Shown: positions 51,645 to 60,070 of the stretch, piece after piece
How the letters are laid out: each line of letters starts with the position of its first letter
How positions within the stretch are numbered: position 1 is the first letter of the stretch
Origin: Chryseobacterium sp. ERMR1:04
GTDB lineage: Bacteria; Bacteroidota; Bacteroidia; Flavobacteriales; Weeksellaceae
Assembly: GCF_001297705.1 (NCBI RefSeq)
Contig: NZ_LIRF01000006.1
Location: 67,001-131,000, forward strand
DNA length: 64,000 bases
Direction: 5' to 3'
Notes under the pieces: model-generated
What the model saw: only the letters and a program-made list of their open reading frames with translations
What the model was told of the DNA's origin: nothing
The model's database searches: none
Program-made: the position numbers and the translations under genes

Positions 51645-52898
51645 TTATTTTTTGATAATTTTTTTAGTAAATTCTTTTTGTTCGATGCTATATTTTAGTA
51701 GGTAAATACCCTGCGTAAGGTGACGTAAAGAGATTGTATAACCGGATGAAGTTGTTTCAAGATGGTAATCAATGAATCTTCCACTTGCATCGGTGAACGA
51801 CAGAATAGACATTTTTTTGGGAGTGGTAATTGTAATAAGATCTTCTGTAGGATTGGGATAGATCTTTACAGGACTAACAGAATTTTCTTCCGTGTTTAAA
51901 TTATTAAAATTAATTGTTTTCGTTTTTGTGGAATTCAGTCCACACGCATTGGTGGTAAGACTTACCTGATAAGAGCCTGCTGCTGCATACGTATGTGTTG
52001 GATGTTCTAATGCAGACGTATTTCCATCACCGAAACTCCATAAAAAAGTAGTGGCATTCTGGGTCTGATTTGTAAATTGAAACGAATTTGTATTATTATT
52101 CTGATAGCTGAATCTACTGGCAACATCATTAGCAGGGATAAACCAAGTATCTAATTGATTAAAAACAATATTTTTCACGGTGTTTTTCAGGATCTGTGAT
52201 TCTGCAGGCGTAAGCGTTCCGTTGAACGAAGCCAAGGTGGGATCTTTTTTAAACAGTATGGTATAGAATGTATATGCTGCAGCCATGGAACCTAAATAGC
52301 TAGGATGTGATCCATCACTCGAGTACAGTTCCATAGACGGATTTTGCTGTATAATTGTTCGCCATACTTTTCCAACTGGTGAGGTCAGGCTTTCGTTAGC
52401 TTGAGCCATAGCCATATAGCGGCTGTAGATTAAATCATCCATTCCCTGATAGGTACAGTTTGGAGAACTCCCTTGGCAGTTTCCCGTATCTCCATTTTTA
52501 TATCCCCATGTCATAAAAAATATAGGATTTCCACATGCATTAGAATTTTTCACGCGAGTTGCAAGTTGAGCAGCATAGGGAAGCATTTCACTTTGAATGT
52601 AGGTGTTCGGAAAAGAAGGAATCTGACTTTGCTCCTGAAGCACAACATAATCCCAGTTTCCCTGATCAATGGTTGAGAGCACGGTTGGATTTGTAGAGTG
52701 TTGTTTAAGGGTGGAGCCGCCAGGGGTATAACTTTGATGGTTAAATGTATCTCCCGTAGAAGCAGCAATCATTTTTATTAATTCCGGTAAATTATTGGTG
52801 TACGTATAGCTGTTTCCTACAAAAAAAACATTTTTTGTGATTTGGCCGAACGTAAAAGAAAAGAGAATTAAAGATAAAAAAAGTAGTTGTTTTTTCAT
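51645..52898 (-). CDS. Secreted SGNH/DUF4886-type hydrolase with PKD domain and T9SS tail
   Basis: A 417-residue protein with signal peptide (MKKQLLFLSLILFSFTFGQ). Residues about 20-245 resemble the DUF4886/SGNH-hydrolase fold: NVFFVGNSYTYTNNLPELIK (block I Ser) and SSDGSHPSYLGSMAAAY (block V Asp-x-x-His). Residues about 265-330 are a PKD domain (FLWSFGDGNTSALEHPTHTY). The final 75 residues are a type A T9SS sorting domain (KIYPNPTEDLITIT, and ending FTKKIIKK). It is therefore expected to be secreted or surface-attached and to act on an ester, perhaps of polysaccharides. It follows the HipA-like gene only by position. Confidence 0.88.
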   Translation of the reverse strand: MKKQLLFLSLILFSFTFGQITKNVFFVGNSYTYTNNLPELIKMIAASTGDTFNHQSYTPGGSTLKQHSTNPTVLSTIDQGNWDYVVLQEQSQIPSFPNTYIQSEMLPYAAQLATRVKNSNACGNPIFFMTWGYKNGDTGNCQGSSPNCTYQGMDDLIYSRYMAMAQANESLTSPVGKVWRTIIQQNPSMELYSSDGSHPSYLGSMAAAYTFYTILFKKDPTLASFNGTLTPAESQILKNTVKNIVFNQLDTWFIPANDVASRFSYQNNNTNSFQFTNQTQNATTFLWSFGDGNTSALEHPTHTYAAAGSYQVSLTTNACGLNSTKTKTINFNNLNTEENSVSPVKIYPNPTEDLITITTPKKMSILSFTDASGRFIDYHLETTSSGYTISLRHLTQGIYLLKYSIEQKEFTKKIIKK

Positions 52899-52971
52899 AT
52901 ATTTCGTTTAGAATATGGAATACGAATATAACTCATTATTGAGTGGGTTTTAAATAAAATGATATTATTTT

Positions 52972-53820
52972 ATGAAATTGATAAAAAATAGCAACGTAGA
53001 GGTTGTAAATCAGGAAAATAAAAACTTTCTTGCTGATGCCTATTATCCGGAGACTAAGGAGAAATTACCATTGGTTATTTTTGTTCATGGCTACAAAGGT
53101 TACAAAGATTGGGGAGCTTGGAGTTTGATGGCTGAAAAGTTTGCAGAAGCCGGATTTTTCTTTGTTACATTTAATTTTTCTCACAACGGAACAACGGTTG
53201 AAGATCCTCATAACTTTGCAGATCTTGAGGCTTTTGGAAATAATAATTATTCTAAAGAGCTTTCCGATTTGAGCGTGGTGATTGATCATTTTGTTAAACA
53301 TCCGAATGTGGATGATCAGAAAATAATATTGATTGGTCATAGCAGAGGAGGAGGGATTTCTATTATTAAGACTTTTGAAGATGAAAGAATTAACGGATTG
53401 ATCACGTTGGCGAGTGTAGATACATTAGAACGTTTCCCGAAAGATGAAGCATTAGAAAACTGGAAAACGAAAGGCGTTTATTATGTATTGAACGGACGAA
53501 CAAAGCAAGAAATGCCTCATTATTACCAATTCTATGAAGATTTCCAAAAAGATGAACATCGTTTTGATGTAGAAAGAGCTACAGAAATGGCAAAGGCCCA
53601 TGTTTTAGTTATTCACGGAACCAATGATGAAAGCGTAAGTGTGAAAAGTGCGGAACATCTCCATATTTTAAACCCAAATTCTGAATTGTTTTTAATTGAA
53701 AATGCCAATCACACGTTTGGATCCAAAGAGCCTTGGGAAGACAATAATTTGCCTAAAGAATTGAATACGGTTGTTGAAAAATGTATTCAATTTATCAACG
53801 ATAAGATTGTAAATGAATAA
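52972..53820 (+). CDS. Alpha/beta-hydrolase (dienelactone hydrolase/acyl peptidase-like)
   Basis: A 282-residue cytoplasmic hydrolase without a signal peptide. Catalytic features are VIFVHGYKGYKDWGAW (oxyanion region), IGHSRGGGISIIKTF (nucleophile Ser), VIHGTNDESVSVKS (Asp) and ENANHTFGSKEP (His). Substrate is unknown. The intergenic DNA before it is short and AT-rich; a terminator-like hairpin stands after the stop. Confidence 0.88.
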   Translation: MKLIKNSNVEVVNQENKNFLADAYYPETKEKLPLVIFVHGYKGYKDWGAWSLMAEKFAEAGFFFVTFNFSHNGTTVEDPHNFADLEAFGNNNYSKELSDLSVVIDHFVKHPNVDDQKIILIGHSRGGGISIIKTFEDERINGLITLASVDTLERFPKDEALENWKTKGVYYVLNGRTKQEMPHYYQFYEDFQKDEHRFDVERATEMAKAHVLVIHGTNDESVSVKSAEHLHILNPNSELFLIENANHTFGSKEPWEDNNLPKELNTVVEKCIQFINDKIVNE

Positions 53821-53822
53821 AG

Positions 53823-53850
53823 AAAGGAGTGAAAAATTTTAACTCCTTTT
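53823..53850 (+). terminator. Terminator of the 52972-53820 hydrolase gene
   Basis: AAAGGAGT (53823-53830) and ACTCCTTTT (53842-53850) form an 8 bp stem; weak but well placed. Confidence 0.6.
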
Positions 53851-53878
53851 ATTGTATTGAACCATTAAGTTCTTAATT

Positions 53879-54478
53879 TTAGCTTTTCACGGCATTCTTT
53901 TTTATAGATTTCAGTAATTGTCTGAAATTTTTCATCGTCATCATCTCACTGGTGGGAGTGAAAATAGTTGCTTTTTCTCCTTTCTCAACAGAAAACTCAG
54001 AAGATGCTTTAAAAGAATATATTTTCTTCATGGTTTGGATGTCGTAAACTTCCATGATCGCGAAAGTTTCATTCTTTTTATATTCTGTCTGTTGACCAAG
54101 TTCGGTATCCAGGTCTTTTCGAACTTTTATGGTTGAAATGTTAACCAGAAAATTAAAATCTGTACTGCTTTTTAGTGTTTCTAAATCTTCAATTTCAGGC
54201 TCAAAAGGAATTCTGTTTAATATGATATTTTCAGATTTAGCCATATTGAGCGTATAGGCTTTAGAATCGCTCATTGTATTGAAAAATTTTAAAACATCTT
54301 GTTCCATCATTTCTCTATGATGAGAATCTACATCTGTATAAATTCTATTGATCAACCATTTTTGACCTTTGGAAAAGACCAGCGACTTACTATAAATTCC
54401 ATAATCTTTTTTTACAGGATAATAAGCGCATGATTGTAAGGTGAAAATAGCAAGAAATAAAAGAATAGAGTTTTTCAT
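53879..54478 (-). CDS. Hypothetical lipoprotein
   Basis: A 199-residue protein with a lipobox (LQSCAYYPVK, Cys at residue 17). The mature sequence is mostly beta strand with Lys/Glu-rich segments (STIKVRKDLDTELGQQTEYK) and a repeated pattern EVYDIQTMKKIYSFKA. No domain recognised. It is 10 bp from the flavin reductase gene upstream and probably shares its transcript. Confidence 0.7.
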   Translation of the reverse strand: MKNSILLFLAIFTLQSCAYYPVKKDYGIYSKSLVFSKGQKWLINRIYTDVDSHHREMMEQDVLKFFNTMSDSKAYTLNMAKSENIILNRIPFEPEIEDLETLKSSTDFNFLVNISTIKVRKDLDTELGQQTEYKKNETFAIMEVYDIQTMKKIYSFKASSEFSVEKGEKATIFTPTSEMMTMKNFRQLLKSIKKNAVKS

Positions 54479-54488
54479 ATAGCATTGC

Positions 54489-55310
54489 TTAAACCACTAA
54501 TATTTTCCAGGCTTCTTCGATGTTATTTTCCAATAATAATTTTTGAGCTTCTTGATGAATATTTTCGTCTGCATGACAATTTTCAGAAGGTAAAACCTCA
54601 ACATTGGCAAGCATTCCCAGATCGTTTCCTGTGAATATTTTGCTATGTTTAATGGCATCAGGGAGAATATCAAAGCCAATTCCTTTTGTGACCAACGGTT
54701 TTGGAACTTCAAAAAGATTATTTTCATTATTTCTCGAATACCAGTTTCCACCGAGACGAGCCACCATATCAAGTTTTTTCTGGTCTAAATTTCCTTCTTC
54801 ATTCAGGTATTCTTCTCTGATGTGGATTTTCTGAACCTCACAAATCACGAGATTTCCTGCGCCACCTTGATCTCCCAAAGATTTTATTTCTAAAACTTTA
54901 CATTCAAAATTAACAGGACATTCTTCAATTAATTTAGGTTGAACAAAATCCGCGTCTTTCATGGTTAAGCCAGATTTGATGAATTCATTTACTCCATCAC
55001 CATATTCTGTAGAAGCTAAAGAAATTTGCTGAACAATCGGAAAATTTACGGTCCCGATAACCACCTCCGGAACTTCCAGAACGTTTTCCAACGTGTGTTT
55101 TGTGGTATTGTCACGAACTCTTCTTGAGGGTGAAAAAATCAATATCGGAGGAACCGTACTGAACATATTAAAAAAACTGAATGGAGATAAATTATGATTA
55201 CCGTCTTTATCTACCGTTGAAGCCAAAGCAATTGGTCGTGGTGAAACGGCTGTCTGCATAATGGTTTGTAGTTGTACGGAAGATAATTCGGATGGGATTA
55301 CTGTTTTCAT
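54489..55310 (-). CDS. Flavin reductase family protein (FMN-binding split barrel)
   Basis: About 273 residues from MKTVIPSELS at 55310; another ATG at 55328 is possible. The FMN-binding split-barrel domain covers residues about 20-170, with SPRPIALASTVDKDGNHNLS and FNMFSTVPPILIFSPSRRVR as markers. Members reduce flavin or act as DIM6/NTAB-like oxidoreductases. In many Flavobacteriia this gene adjoins hppD/fahA, so a helper role in aromatic catabolism is plausible but not demonstrated. The GxxExxY unit lies between it and fahA. Confidence 0.85.
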   Translation of the reverse strand: MKTVIPSELSSVQLQTIMQTAVSPRPIALASTVDKDGNHNLSPFSFFNMFSTVPPILIFSPSRRVRDNTTKHTLENVLEVPEVVIGTVNFPIVQQISLASTEYGDGVNEFIKSGLTMKDADFVQPKLIEECPVNFECKVLEIKSLGDQGGAGNLVICEVQKIHIREEYLNEEGNLDQKKLDMVARLGGNWYSRNNENNLFEVPKPLVTKGIGFDILPDAIKHSKIFTGNDLGMLANVEVLPSENCHADENIHQEAQKLLLENNIEEAWKILVV

Positions 55311-55400
55311 ATTTTTTGTTTTGACCAAGAAAAGGGCAAAAATTTATTTTTTTTAAGAAAATATTTTAAGTTTGAAAGCTTATGTATTGATGAGATTTTG

Positions 55401-55422
55401 AACCACAAAAGACACAAAAGAT
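55401..55422. repeat. Left terminal inverted repeat of the GxxExxY unit
   Basis: Starts AACCACAAAAGACACAAAAG. The sequence itself is a tandem of two related blocks, CCACAAAAG and ACACAAAAG. It matches the right copy with one mismatch. Confidence 0.9.
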
Positions 55423-55459
55423 AATTAGTCTAAGATGAAGAGCCTTAATTCTTTTAAGA

Positions 55460-55867
55460 TCAAAAAAGCATATCGTAATATTTATTTACAAAAGTTTCTT
55501 GCCCGTCATTGTATAAATTTTTCACATTAAAATTTACTAAAATTCCTTTAGGCTTTTTCATCAAATTAATATAATTCAGAAGTTGTGCTCGATGAATTTC
55601 ATTTAATATAGAAACTGCTTTCAATTCAACAACAATTAAATCTTCAACCAAAAAATCACAAAAGAAATCACAATTAATTTCTTTTCCTTTATAAACTACA
55701 GGAATTTTAAATTCAGATTTAAAATTGATATTTCTCAATCTAAATTCTTCTTCCAAACATTTATGATAAACACTTTCTAATAAGCCTGCGCCAAGAATTT
55801 TATGAACTTCTATGCAGGCGCCATTTATCTTATATGTTAAATCTGTCAGATAAGATTGTGTAATCAT
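55460..55867 (-). CDS. GxxExxY protein (PD-(D/E)XK nuclease-like)
   Basis: A 135-residue protein of the GxxExxY family, which belongs to the PD-(D/E)XK superfamily. The signature is exact: Gly28-LL-Glu31-SV-Tyr34 (LGAGLLESVYHKCL). The nuclease core is FFCDFLVEDLIVVELKAVS, with Asp71 and the Glu81-x-Lys83 pair, and downstream Gln95 in HRAQLLNYIN. All putative catalytic residues are present, so an active metal-dependent nuclease is possible. Function of the family is not established. It is enclosed by inverted repeats (55401-55422, 55871-55892) and its start codon abuts the right repeat. Confidence 0.9.
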   Translation of the reverse strand: MITQSYLTDLTYKINGACIEVHKILGAGLLESVYHKCLEEEFRLRNINFKSEFKIPVVYKGKEINCDFFCDFLVEDLIVVELKAVSILNEIHRAQLLNYINLMKKPKGILVNFNVKNLYNDGQETFVNKYYDMLF

Positions 55868-55870
55868 AAA

Positions 55871-55892
55871 ATCTTTTGTGACTTTTGTGGTT
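55871..55892. repeat. Right terminal inverted repeat of the GxxExxY unit
   Basis: Reads ATCTTTTGTGACTTTTGTGG and continues TT. It forms the leader region of the GxxExxY gene and begins 13 bp after the fahA stop codon. Confidence 0.9.
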
Positions 55893-55905
55893 AAATATTA
55901 TTTTA

Positions 55906-57153
55906 TTATTTAGTAGGAATAATTTTTCCACTTACTTCACCGAAACCAACTCTGATACCGTCTTTTTCAGACCATGCTTTCATGGTTACAGTGTCGTTAT
56001 CATCGATGAACTTTCTTTCTTGTCCGTTGCTTAGTTTGATTGGGTTTTGCCCTCTCCATGTCAACTCAAGCATAGAACCGAAAGATTTTGGATCGCTTCC
56101 TGAGATGGTTCCACTTGCATATAAATCACCCACTTCCAGGTTACAACCATTTACGGTGTGGTGAGCCAATTGCTGTGTCATGTTCCAATACATGAATTTA
56201 TAATTGCTTTCAGAGATCAGGTTTTCTTCACCGTTTTCAGGCTGTAAATAAACCTCTAAATTGATATCGTAATTTTTATCTCCTTCAAATTTTAAATAGT
56301 CTAAAACTTCAGGATCCTGAGTAGGAGAAGCTGTTCTGAACGGCTCTAAAGCTTCCAATGTTACGACCCACGGTGATGCTGATGAACCAAAATTTTTAGC
56401 TAAGAATGGTCCTAGTGGAACATATTCCCAAGCTTGAATGTCTCTCGCAGACCAGTCGTTGAAAATAATCATCCCAAAAATAGCGTCTTCCGCTTCTTTT
56501 GTAGAGATACTTTCACCCATGTCTGTATTCTTATTGATGATGAAAGCCATTTCTAATTCAAAATCCAATTGTTTTGATGGTCCAAAAACTGGTTTGTCTG
56601 CATCAGCAGGTTTTGTCTGACCTTTTGGACGGTTAATATCCGTTCCTGAAACCACAATTGATGAAGCTCTCCCATGATATCCTACAGGTAAATGTTTCCA
56701 GTTAGGCAATAATGCATTGGCAGGATCACGGAACATTTTTCCAACGTTGGTAGCATGCTCAATGCTGCTGTAAAAATCGGTGTAGTTCGGAATGTGAACT
56801 GGCATCATCATTTTTACTTTATCCAAATCATAGAATGCGTCTTCAATGGTTTTCTGATCTTTAGACAAGATAGAACCTTCCAGTAATAATTCCTGAAGTT
56901 TAATACGAACCGCATTAGTTACAGGTTTTCCCAGTTCAATAAATTCGTTTAGGGTATAAGCTTCAAAAACATTGTCTTCTAATCCGTCAATGTCTTCAAA
57001 ATAACTAAGGTCGTACAACGTCGCAAGATCAACAATCTGATCTCCGATTCTTGTGCAACATCCGATATATTCTTTATTAAAAACTGCTACTCCGAACGGA
57101 ATATTGTGTATTGAAAAGTCCGAATTGGAGGAATACTCTACAAATGATTTCAT
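55906..57153 (-). CDS. fahA: Fumarylacetoacetase
   Basis: A 415-residue enzyme of the expected length. An N-terminal SH3-like domain precedes the catalytic domain with DFYSSIEHATNVGKMFRDPA, YHGRASSIVVSGTDINRP, the metal ligands in KQLDFELEMAFIINKNTDMG and IIFNDWSARDIQAWEYVPLG. It cleaves 4-fumarylacetoacetate to fumarate and acetoacetate, the last step of tyrosine/homogentisate catabolism. It lies in the same direction as hppD (57783-58913) and hmgA (61534-62688), with one small gene between it and hppD. Confidence 0.96.
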   Translation of the reverse strand: MKSFVEYSSNSDFSIHNIPFGVAVFNKEYIGCCTRIGDQIVDLATLYDLSYFEDIDGLEDNVFEAYTLNEFIELGKPVTNAVRIKLQELLLEGSILSKDQKTIEDAFYDLDKVKMMMPVHIPNYTDFYSSIEHATNVGKMFRDPANALLPNWKHLPVGYHGRASSIVVSGTDINRPKGQTKPADADKPVFGPSKQLDFELEMAFIINKNTDMGESISTKEAEDAIFGMIIFNDWSARDIQAWEYVPLGPFLAKNFGSSASPWVVTLEALEPFRTASPTQDPEVLDYLKFEGDKNYDINLEVYLQPENGEENLISESNYKFMYWNMTQQLAHHTVNGCNLEVGDLYASGTISGSDPKSFGSMLELTWRGQNPIKLSNGQERKFIDDNDTVTMKAWSEKDGIRVGFGEVSGKIIPTK

Positions 57154-57257
57154 AAGATTTGAATTTAGTTTAGATTATTAAAAAGTTTACTTCGACAGGC
57201 TAAGCATAAACGTGTTACGCTTCTTGCAATGACGAGAGTGTTCTCCCAAGATTAATA

Positions 57258-57713
57258 TTATTTTTTTGAATACGATTCTTCATCTATCCATCTGTCTTTG
57301 GTGTTGATATCAATAAGATACAGAATATCTTTTTGCTTTGTAAGCAATAAAGTTTTGGTAACCGGAATGGGTACTTTTTTATTTTCAAGCATATTGGCTC
57401 GCAAAGAAATAATGTTCTTTTTTCTGATAATATCTCCTGTGAAAACATTTGAACTGGTTTCTCCGGTCGCTTTATCATCAAAAACTTCTACATAGGTAGC
57501 GTTATTTCCTTTAATAATAATAAAATCCCTTTCTGTGTGGTCTTCTGCGTCTTTTATGAAAACAAATTTTTTGTTGTCTACACTTTCATTTTCCAGATGC
57601 TGATTAATGCCTTTTTTTTCTTCAAGGATGGTAAGAATTTCATTCATTGATCCGTATTGTGCTTTTAAACCCAATGCTCCCAAAAATAAAACTCCGATAA
57701 ATAATTTTTTCAT
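57258..57713 (-). CDS. Secreted hypothetical protein between hppD and fahA
   Basis: A 151-residue protein with signal peptide (MKKLFIGVLFLGALGLKAQ). The mature chain is Lys/Asp-rich and mostly beta strand (ERDFIIIKGNNATYVEVFDD, LLLTKQKDILYLIDINTKDR). No family recognised. It lies in the catabolic cluster, 69 bp downstream of hppD and 104 bp upstream of fahA. It may be a bystander rather than a pathway component. Confidence 0.65.
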   Translation of the reverse strand: MKKLFIGVLFLGALGLKAQYGSMNEILTILEEKKGINQHLENESVDNKKFVFIKDAEDHTERDFIIIKGNNATYVEVFDDKATGETSSNVFTGDIIRKKNIISLRANMLENKKVPIPVTKTLLLTKQKDILYLIDINTKDRWIDEESYSKK

Positions 57714-57782
57714 AATAAGTGTTTATAAAAAAGTTTTGCCAAGACTGTGAATCCTGACAAAACTTATAATTGTATTTTTAAA

Positions 57783-58913
57783 TTAAAGATTACCTCTTCT
57801 GTCTTGCTCTCTTTCTAATGCTTCGAACAATGCTTTGAAGTTACCTGCACCAAAACTCTGTGCACCGTGTCTTTCAATGATTTCGAAGAAAAGAGTAGGG
57901 CGGTCTTCTACAGGCTTTGTAAAGATTTGTAAAAGATATCCTTCTTCATCATGATCAATAAGTATACCTAAATCCTGTAATTTCTTAAGATCTTCGTCAA
58001 TATGACCCACTCTTTCAGGAACCATATCGTAATACGCTTCCGGTGGAGCAGAAAGGAATTCTACACCACGTTTTTTAAGTTCAGTTACCGTATGGATGAT
58101 ATCTCTTGTAGCGACTGCGATGTGTTGTACCCCTTCTCCTTCGTAGAAATCAAGATATTCTTCTACCTGAGATTTCTTTTTACCTTCTGCAGGCTCATTG
58201 ATAGGGAATTTTGCAAATCCGTTTCCGTTAGACATTACTTTAGACATCAATGCAGAATATTCTGTATTAATTTGTTTATCGTCAAAAGAAAGAATGTTTA
58301 CAAATCCCATTACTTTTTCGTACCATTCTACCGTAGGAATCATTCTGTCCCAGCCTACATTTCCAACACAGTGGTCTACGTATAATAAACCTGCTTCTTC
58401 TGGCTGATAGTCACTTTCCCACTTCTCAAAACCAGGCATGAAAGGTCCTGTGTAGTTTTTTCTTTCAATAAACATGTGAATAGTCTCTCCGTAAGTATAT
58501 ACTCCAGACATTTTTACCTCACCATGCTCATCTGTTAACGTTACAGGCTCTAAATATGGTTTTCCACCTCTTTTTGTAGTTTCTTCGAAAGCTTTATAAG
58601 CATCATCTACCCAAAGTGCCAATACTTTTACTCCATCACCATGTTTTTTTACGTGTTCGTTGATTGGTGAGTCAGACTTAAGACCAGTCGTTAAGATTAG
58701 TCTAATTTTTCCTTGTTGAAGAACATAAGATGCACGGTCTCTTACTCCTGTTTCAGGACCAGCGTATGCTACAGACTGAAAACCGAAAGCGGTTTTGTAA
58801 TAATGAGCAGCCTGTTTAGCATTTCCTACATAAAACTCAATGTAATCTGTACCATTAATTGGTAAAAAATTCTCTGCTTGAGCAATTTTTTCGGCAAATG
58901 TAAGTGTTGACAT
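57783..58913 (-). CDS. hppD: 4-Hydroxyphenylpyruvate dioxygenase
   Basis: A 376-residue Fe(II) dioxygenase of the vicinal oxygen chelate fold. The iron ligands are His in YVDHCVGNVGWDRM, His in GEGVQHIAVATRDI, and Glu in LFFEIIERHGAQSFGAGNFK, all intact. It converts 4-hydroxyphenylpyruvate to homogentisate, the entry step of the catabolic pathway encoded here. An 18 bp perfect palindrome lies about 160 bp upstream at 59072-59089 and may be an operator, but no standard -7 box is obvious before the ATG. Confidence 0.97.
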   Translation of the reverse strand: MSTLTFAEKIAQAENFLPINGTDYIEFYVGNAKQAAHYYKTAFGFQSVAYAGPETGVRDRASYVLQQGKIRLILTTGLKSDSPINEHVKKHGDGVKVLALWVDDAYKAFEETTKRGGKPYLEPVTLTDEHGEVKMSGVYTYGETIHMFIERKNYTGPFMPGFEKWESDYQPEEAGLLYVDHCVGNVGWDRMIPTVEWYEKVMGFVNILSFDDKQINTEYSALMSKVMSNGNGFAKFPINEPAEGKKKSQVEEYLDFYEGEGVQHIAVATRDIIHTVTELKKRGVEFLSAPPEAYYDMVPERVGHIDEDLKKLQDLGILIDHDEEGYLLQIFTKPVEDRPTLFFEIIERHGAQSFGAGNFKALFEALEREQDRRGNL

Positions 58914-59054
58914 ATTTTCTCTTTTACTTTTATTTTATAGGTATGCAAAATACAAAAATCCTTGAAACCTTAAAAATAATAATAGCGAATCGTTACAGAT
59001 ACTTAACATAATGGTAAAGAAGAGTTCATTTAAGTATATTTAAGTTTCTTATGT

Positions 59055-59090
59055 TACATTTGGGTTGGTTATATTTGTGTACACAAATAA
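59055..59090. promoter_or_regulatory. Palindrome and -7-like boxes between hppD and the next gene
   Basis: TATTTGTGTACACAAATA (59072-59089) is an 18 bp perfect palindrome. Plus-strand -7-like boxes TACATTTG (59055-59062) and TATATTTG (59070-59077) are close by. A regulator binding site for hppD or a short plus-strand transcript ending at the hairpin 59118-59143 are both possible. Confidence 0.45.
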
Positions 59091-59117
59091 AATGAAAGAA
59101 AAATATTTCGAAAATAT

Positions 59118-59143
59118 GAAAGCCGTAGAGATCTACGGCTTTC
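59118..59143 (-). terminator. Terminator of the 59157-59936 gene
   Basis: Arms GAAAGCCGTAGA (59118-59129) and TCTACGGCTTTC (59132-59143) with a two-base loop. It is well placed for the minus-strand gene but could also serve a plus-strand transcript. Confidence 0.7.
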
Positions 59144-59156
59144 ATTGATTTTATGA

Positions 59157-59936
59157 TTAAGATTTCTTATTTAATCGCCCTGCATCGGGGTTATAATTGT
59201 CCCAAATTTTCCAACAGTTATTTATTTTTTTTATAAAATAAATTTGTGTATTGAGTTGGTTTACAAAGTGTTCTTCACCTGTTTCGCCTACTTTAAACAA
59301 AAGATTCCAGAATTCCTGAGATTCTAATATTTTTTTTTCAGGTTCATCCGTCACAATATGAATATCGAAAACTTCAAAGTTCGATCGGTTGTTTTTGGTG
59401 ACCAATTGAAAATCTCTGTCACATAATTCTTTACTGAATTGTGAGGCTCTCTCCAAAAATGGTGAATCATCAAAAACCAATGGTTTGAACAATTCCGTCT
59501 TATGATTAGGGAAATTTTTATAAAATTCAAAAACTGTAGCACAATAATCGAAGACCATTTGCTTTAAAAAAGTATGGTCATCAGAATCATTTTCCTGTTT
59601 TTTATCTTTTACAAACTGGATATAGGAATTAAGGTCTTTATACCCTAAAAAAATACATATTTTATCTAGCGTTTTTAAAAACCTTAAATCGTTATGGGTT
59701 TTGTCCTGATAATCATTTTCGAAAAACCGCTGCAGGGTAACATGCGAAATCGTATTTCCTATTTCGAATTTTTTTCCGCCTTTCATCTCTTCAGATTCCG
59801 ACAGCTCGTCTTTGATGATCTCAGAAAGAATAATATAATGGCTTCTCTTCCATTCGTCTACATTCCCTAACACGGAGTTATTTACTTTAGAATGCTTTAC
59901 AACTTCCTCTCTTATTGAATTATATATAGTCTTCAA
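59157..59936 (-). CDS. Orphan protein with helical DNA-binding-like N-terminus
   Basis: A 259-residue cytoplasmic protein. The N-terminal segment SHVTLQRFFENDYQDKTHND followed by LRFLKTLDKICIFLGYKDLN resembles an N-terminal element seen in many Bacteroidota orphan proteins, in which a serine-Thr-Leu-x-Arg-Phe-Phe helix is followed by LDxLxxFLGY. It suggests a regulatory or HTH-like module. The C-terminal half (about residues 120-259) has no recognised domain. It sits between the CoA-transferase and hppD on the same strand, so it may regulate the catabolic genes, but that is only inference. Confidence 0.65.
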   Translation of the reverse strand: MKTIYNSIREEVVKHSKVNNSVLGNVDEWKRSHYIILSEIIKDELSESEEMKGGKKFEIGNTISHVTLQRFFENDYQDKTHNDLRFLKTLDKICIFLGYKDLNSYIQFVKDKKQENDSDDHTFLKQMVFDYCATVFEFYKNFPNHKTELFKPLVFDDSPFLERASQFSKELCDRDFQLVTKNNRSNFEVFDIHIVTDEPEKKILESQEFWNLLFKVGETGEEHFVNQLNTQIYFIKKINNCWKIWDNYNPDAGRLNKKS

Positions 59937-60070
59937 GTTCTAGATTTTAAAAGTGATTTTATCAAAAATACTGCCAAAACTTTAAGGCTTTTTTTATGAT
60001 TTTTTTATGTTAAGTTAAAATACGTCTTTTTTATATGAATTAAATTTAAATCAAGGAATAATTTCCAATA

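Larger units (their letters stand above)
55401..55892 (-). mobile_element. 492 bp inverted-repeat-bounded GxxExxY gene unit
   Basis: The left 22 bp repeat (55401-55422, beginning AACCACAAAAGACACA) and the right repeat (55871-55892, ending GTGACTTTTGTGGTT) are inverse complements at 21 of 22 positions. The right repeat lies 3 bp from the ATG of the enclosed gene and 13 bp from the fahA stop. The left repeat lies 37 bp from the gene stop. No transposase gene and no clear target duplication can be seen, so mobility is an inference. Confidence 0.6.

Noticed and set aside
57183..57240. Possible further REP copy between fahA and the upstream hypothetical gene
   Set aside because: CTTCGACAGGCTAAGCATAA and CAATGACGAG resemble intergenic repeats of related bacteria, but no second copy in the window supports this.
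59091..59147. An 18-codon open frame after the TATATTTG box
   Set aside because: The frame includes the terminator hairpin and has no ribosome or conservation evidence; it was left as part of the regulatory-region finding.
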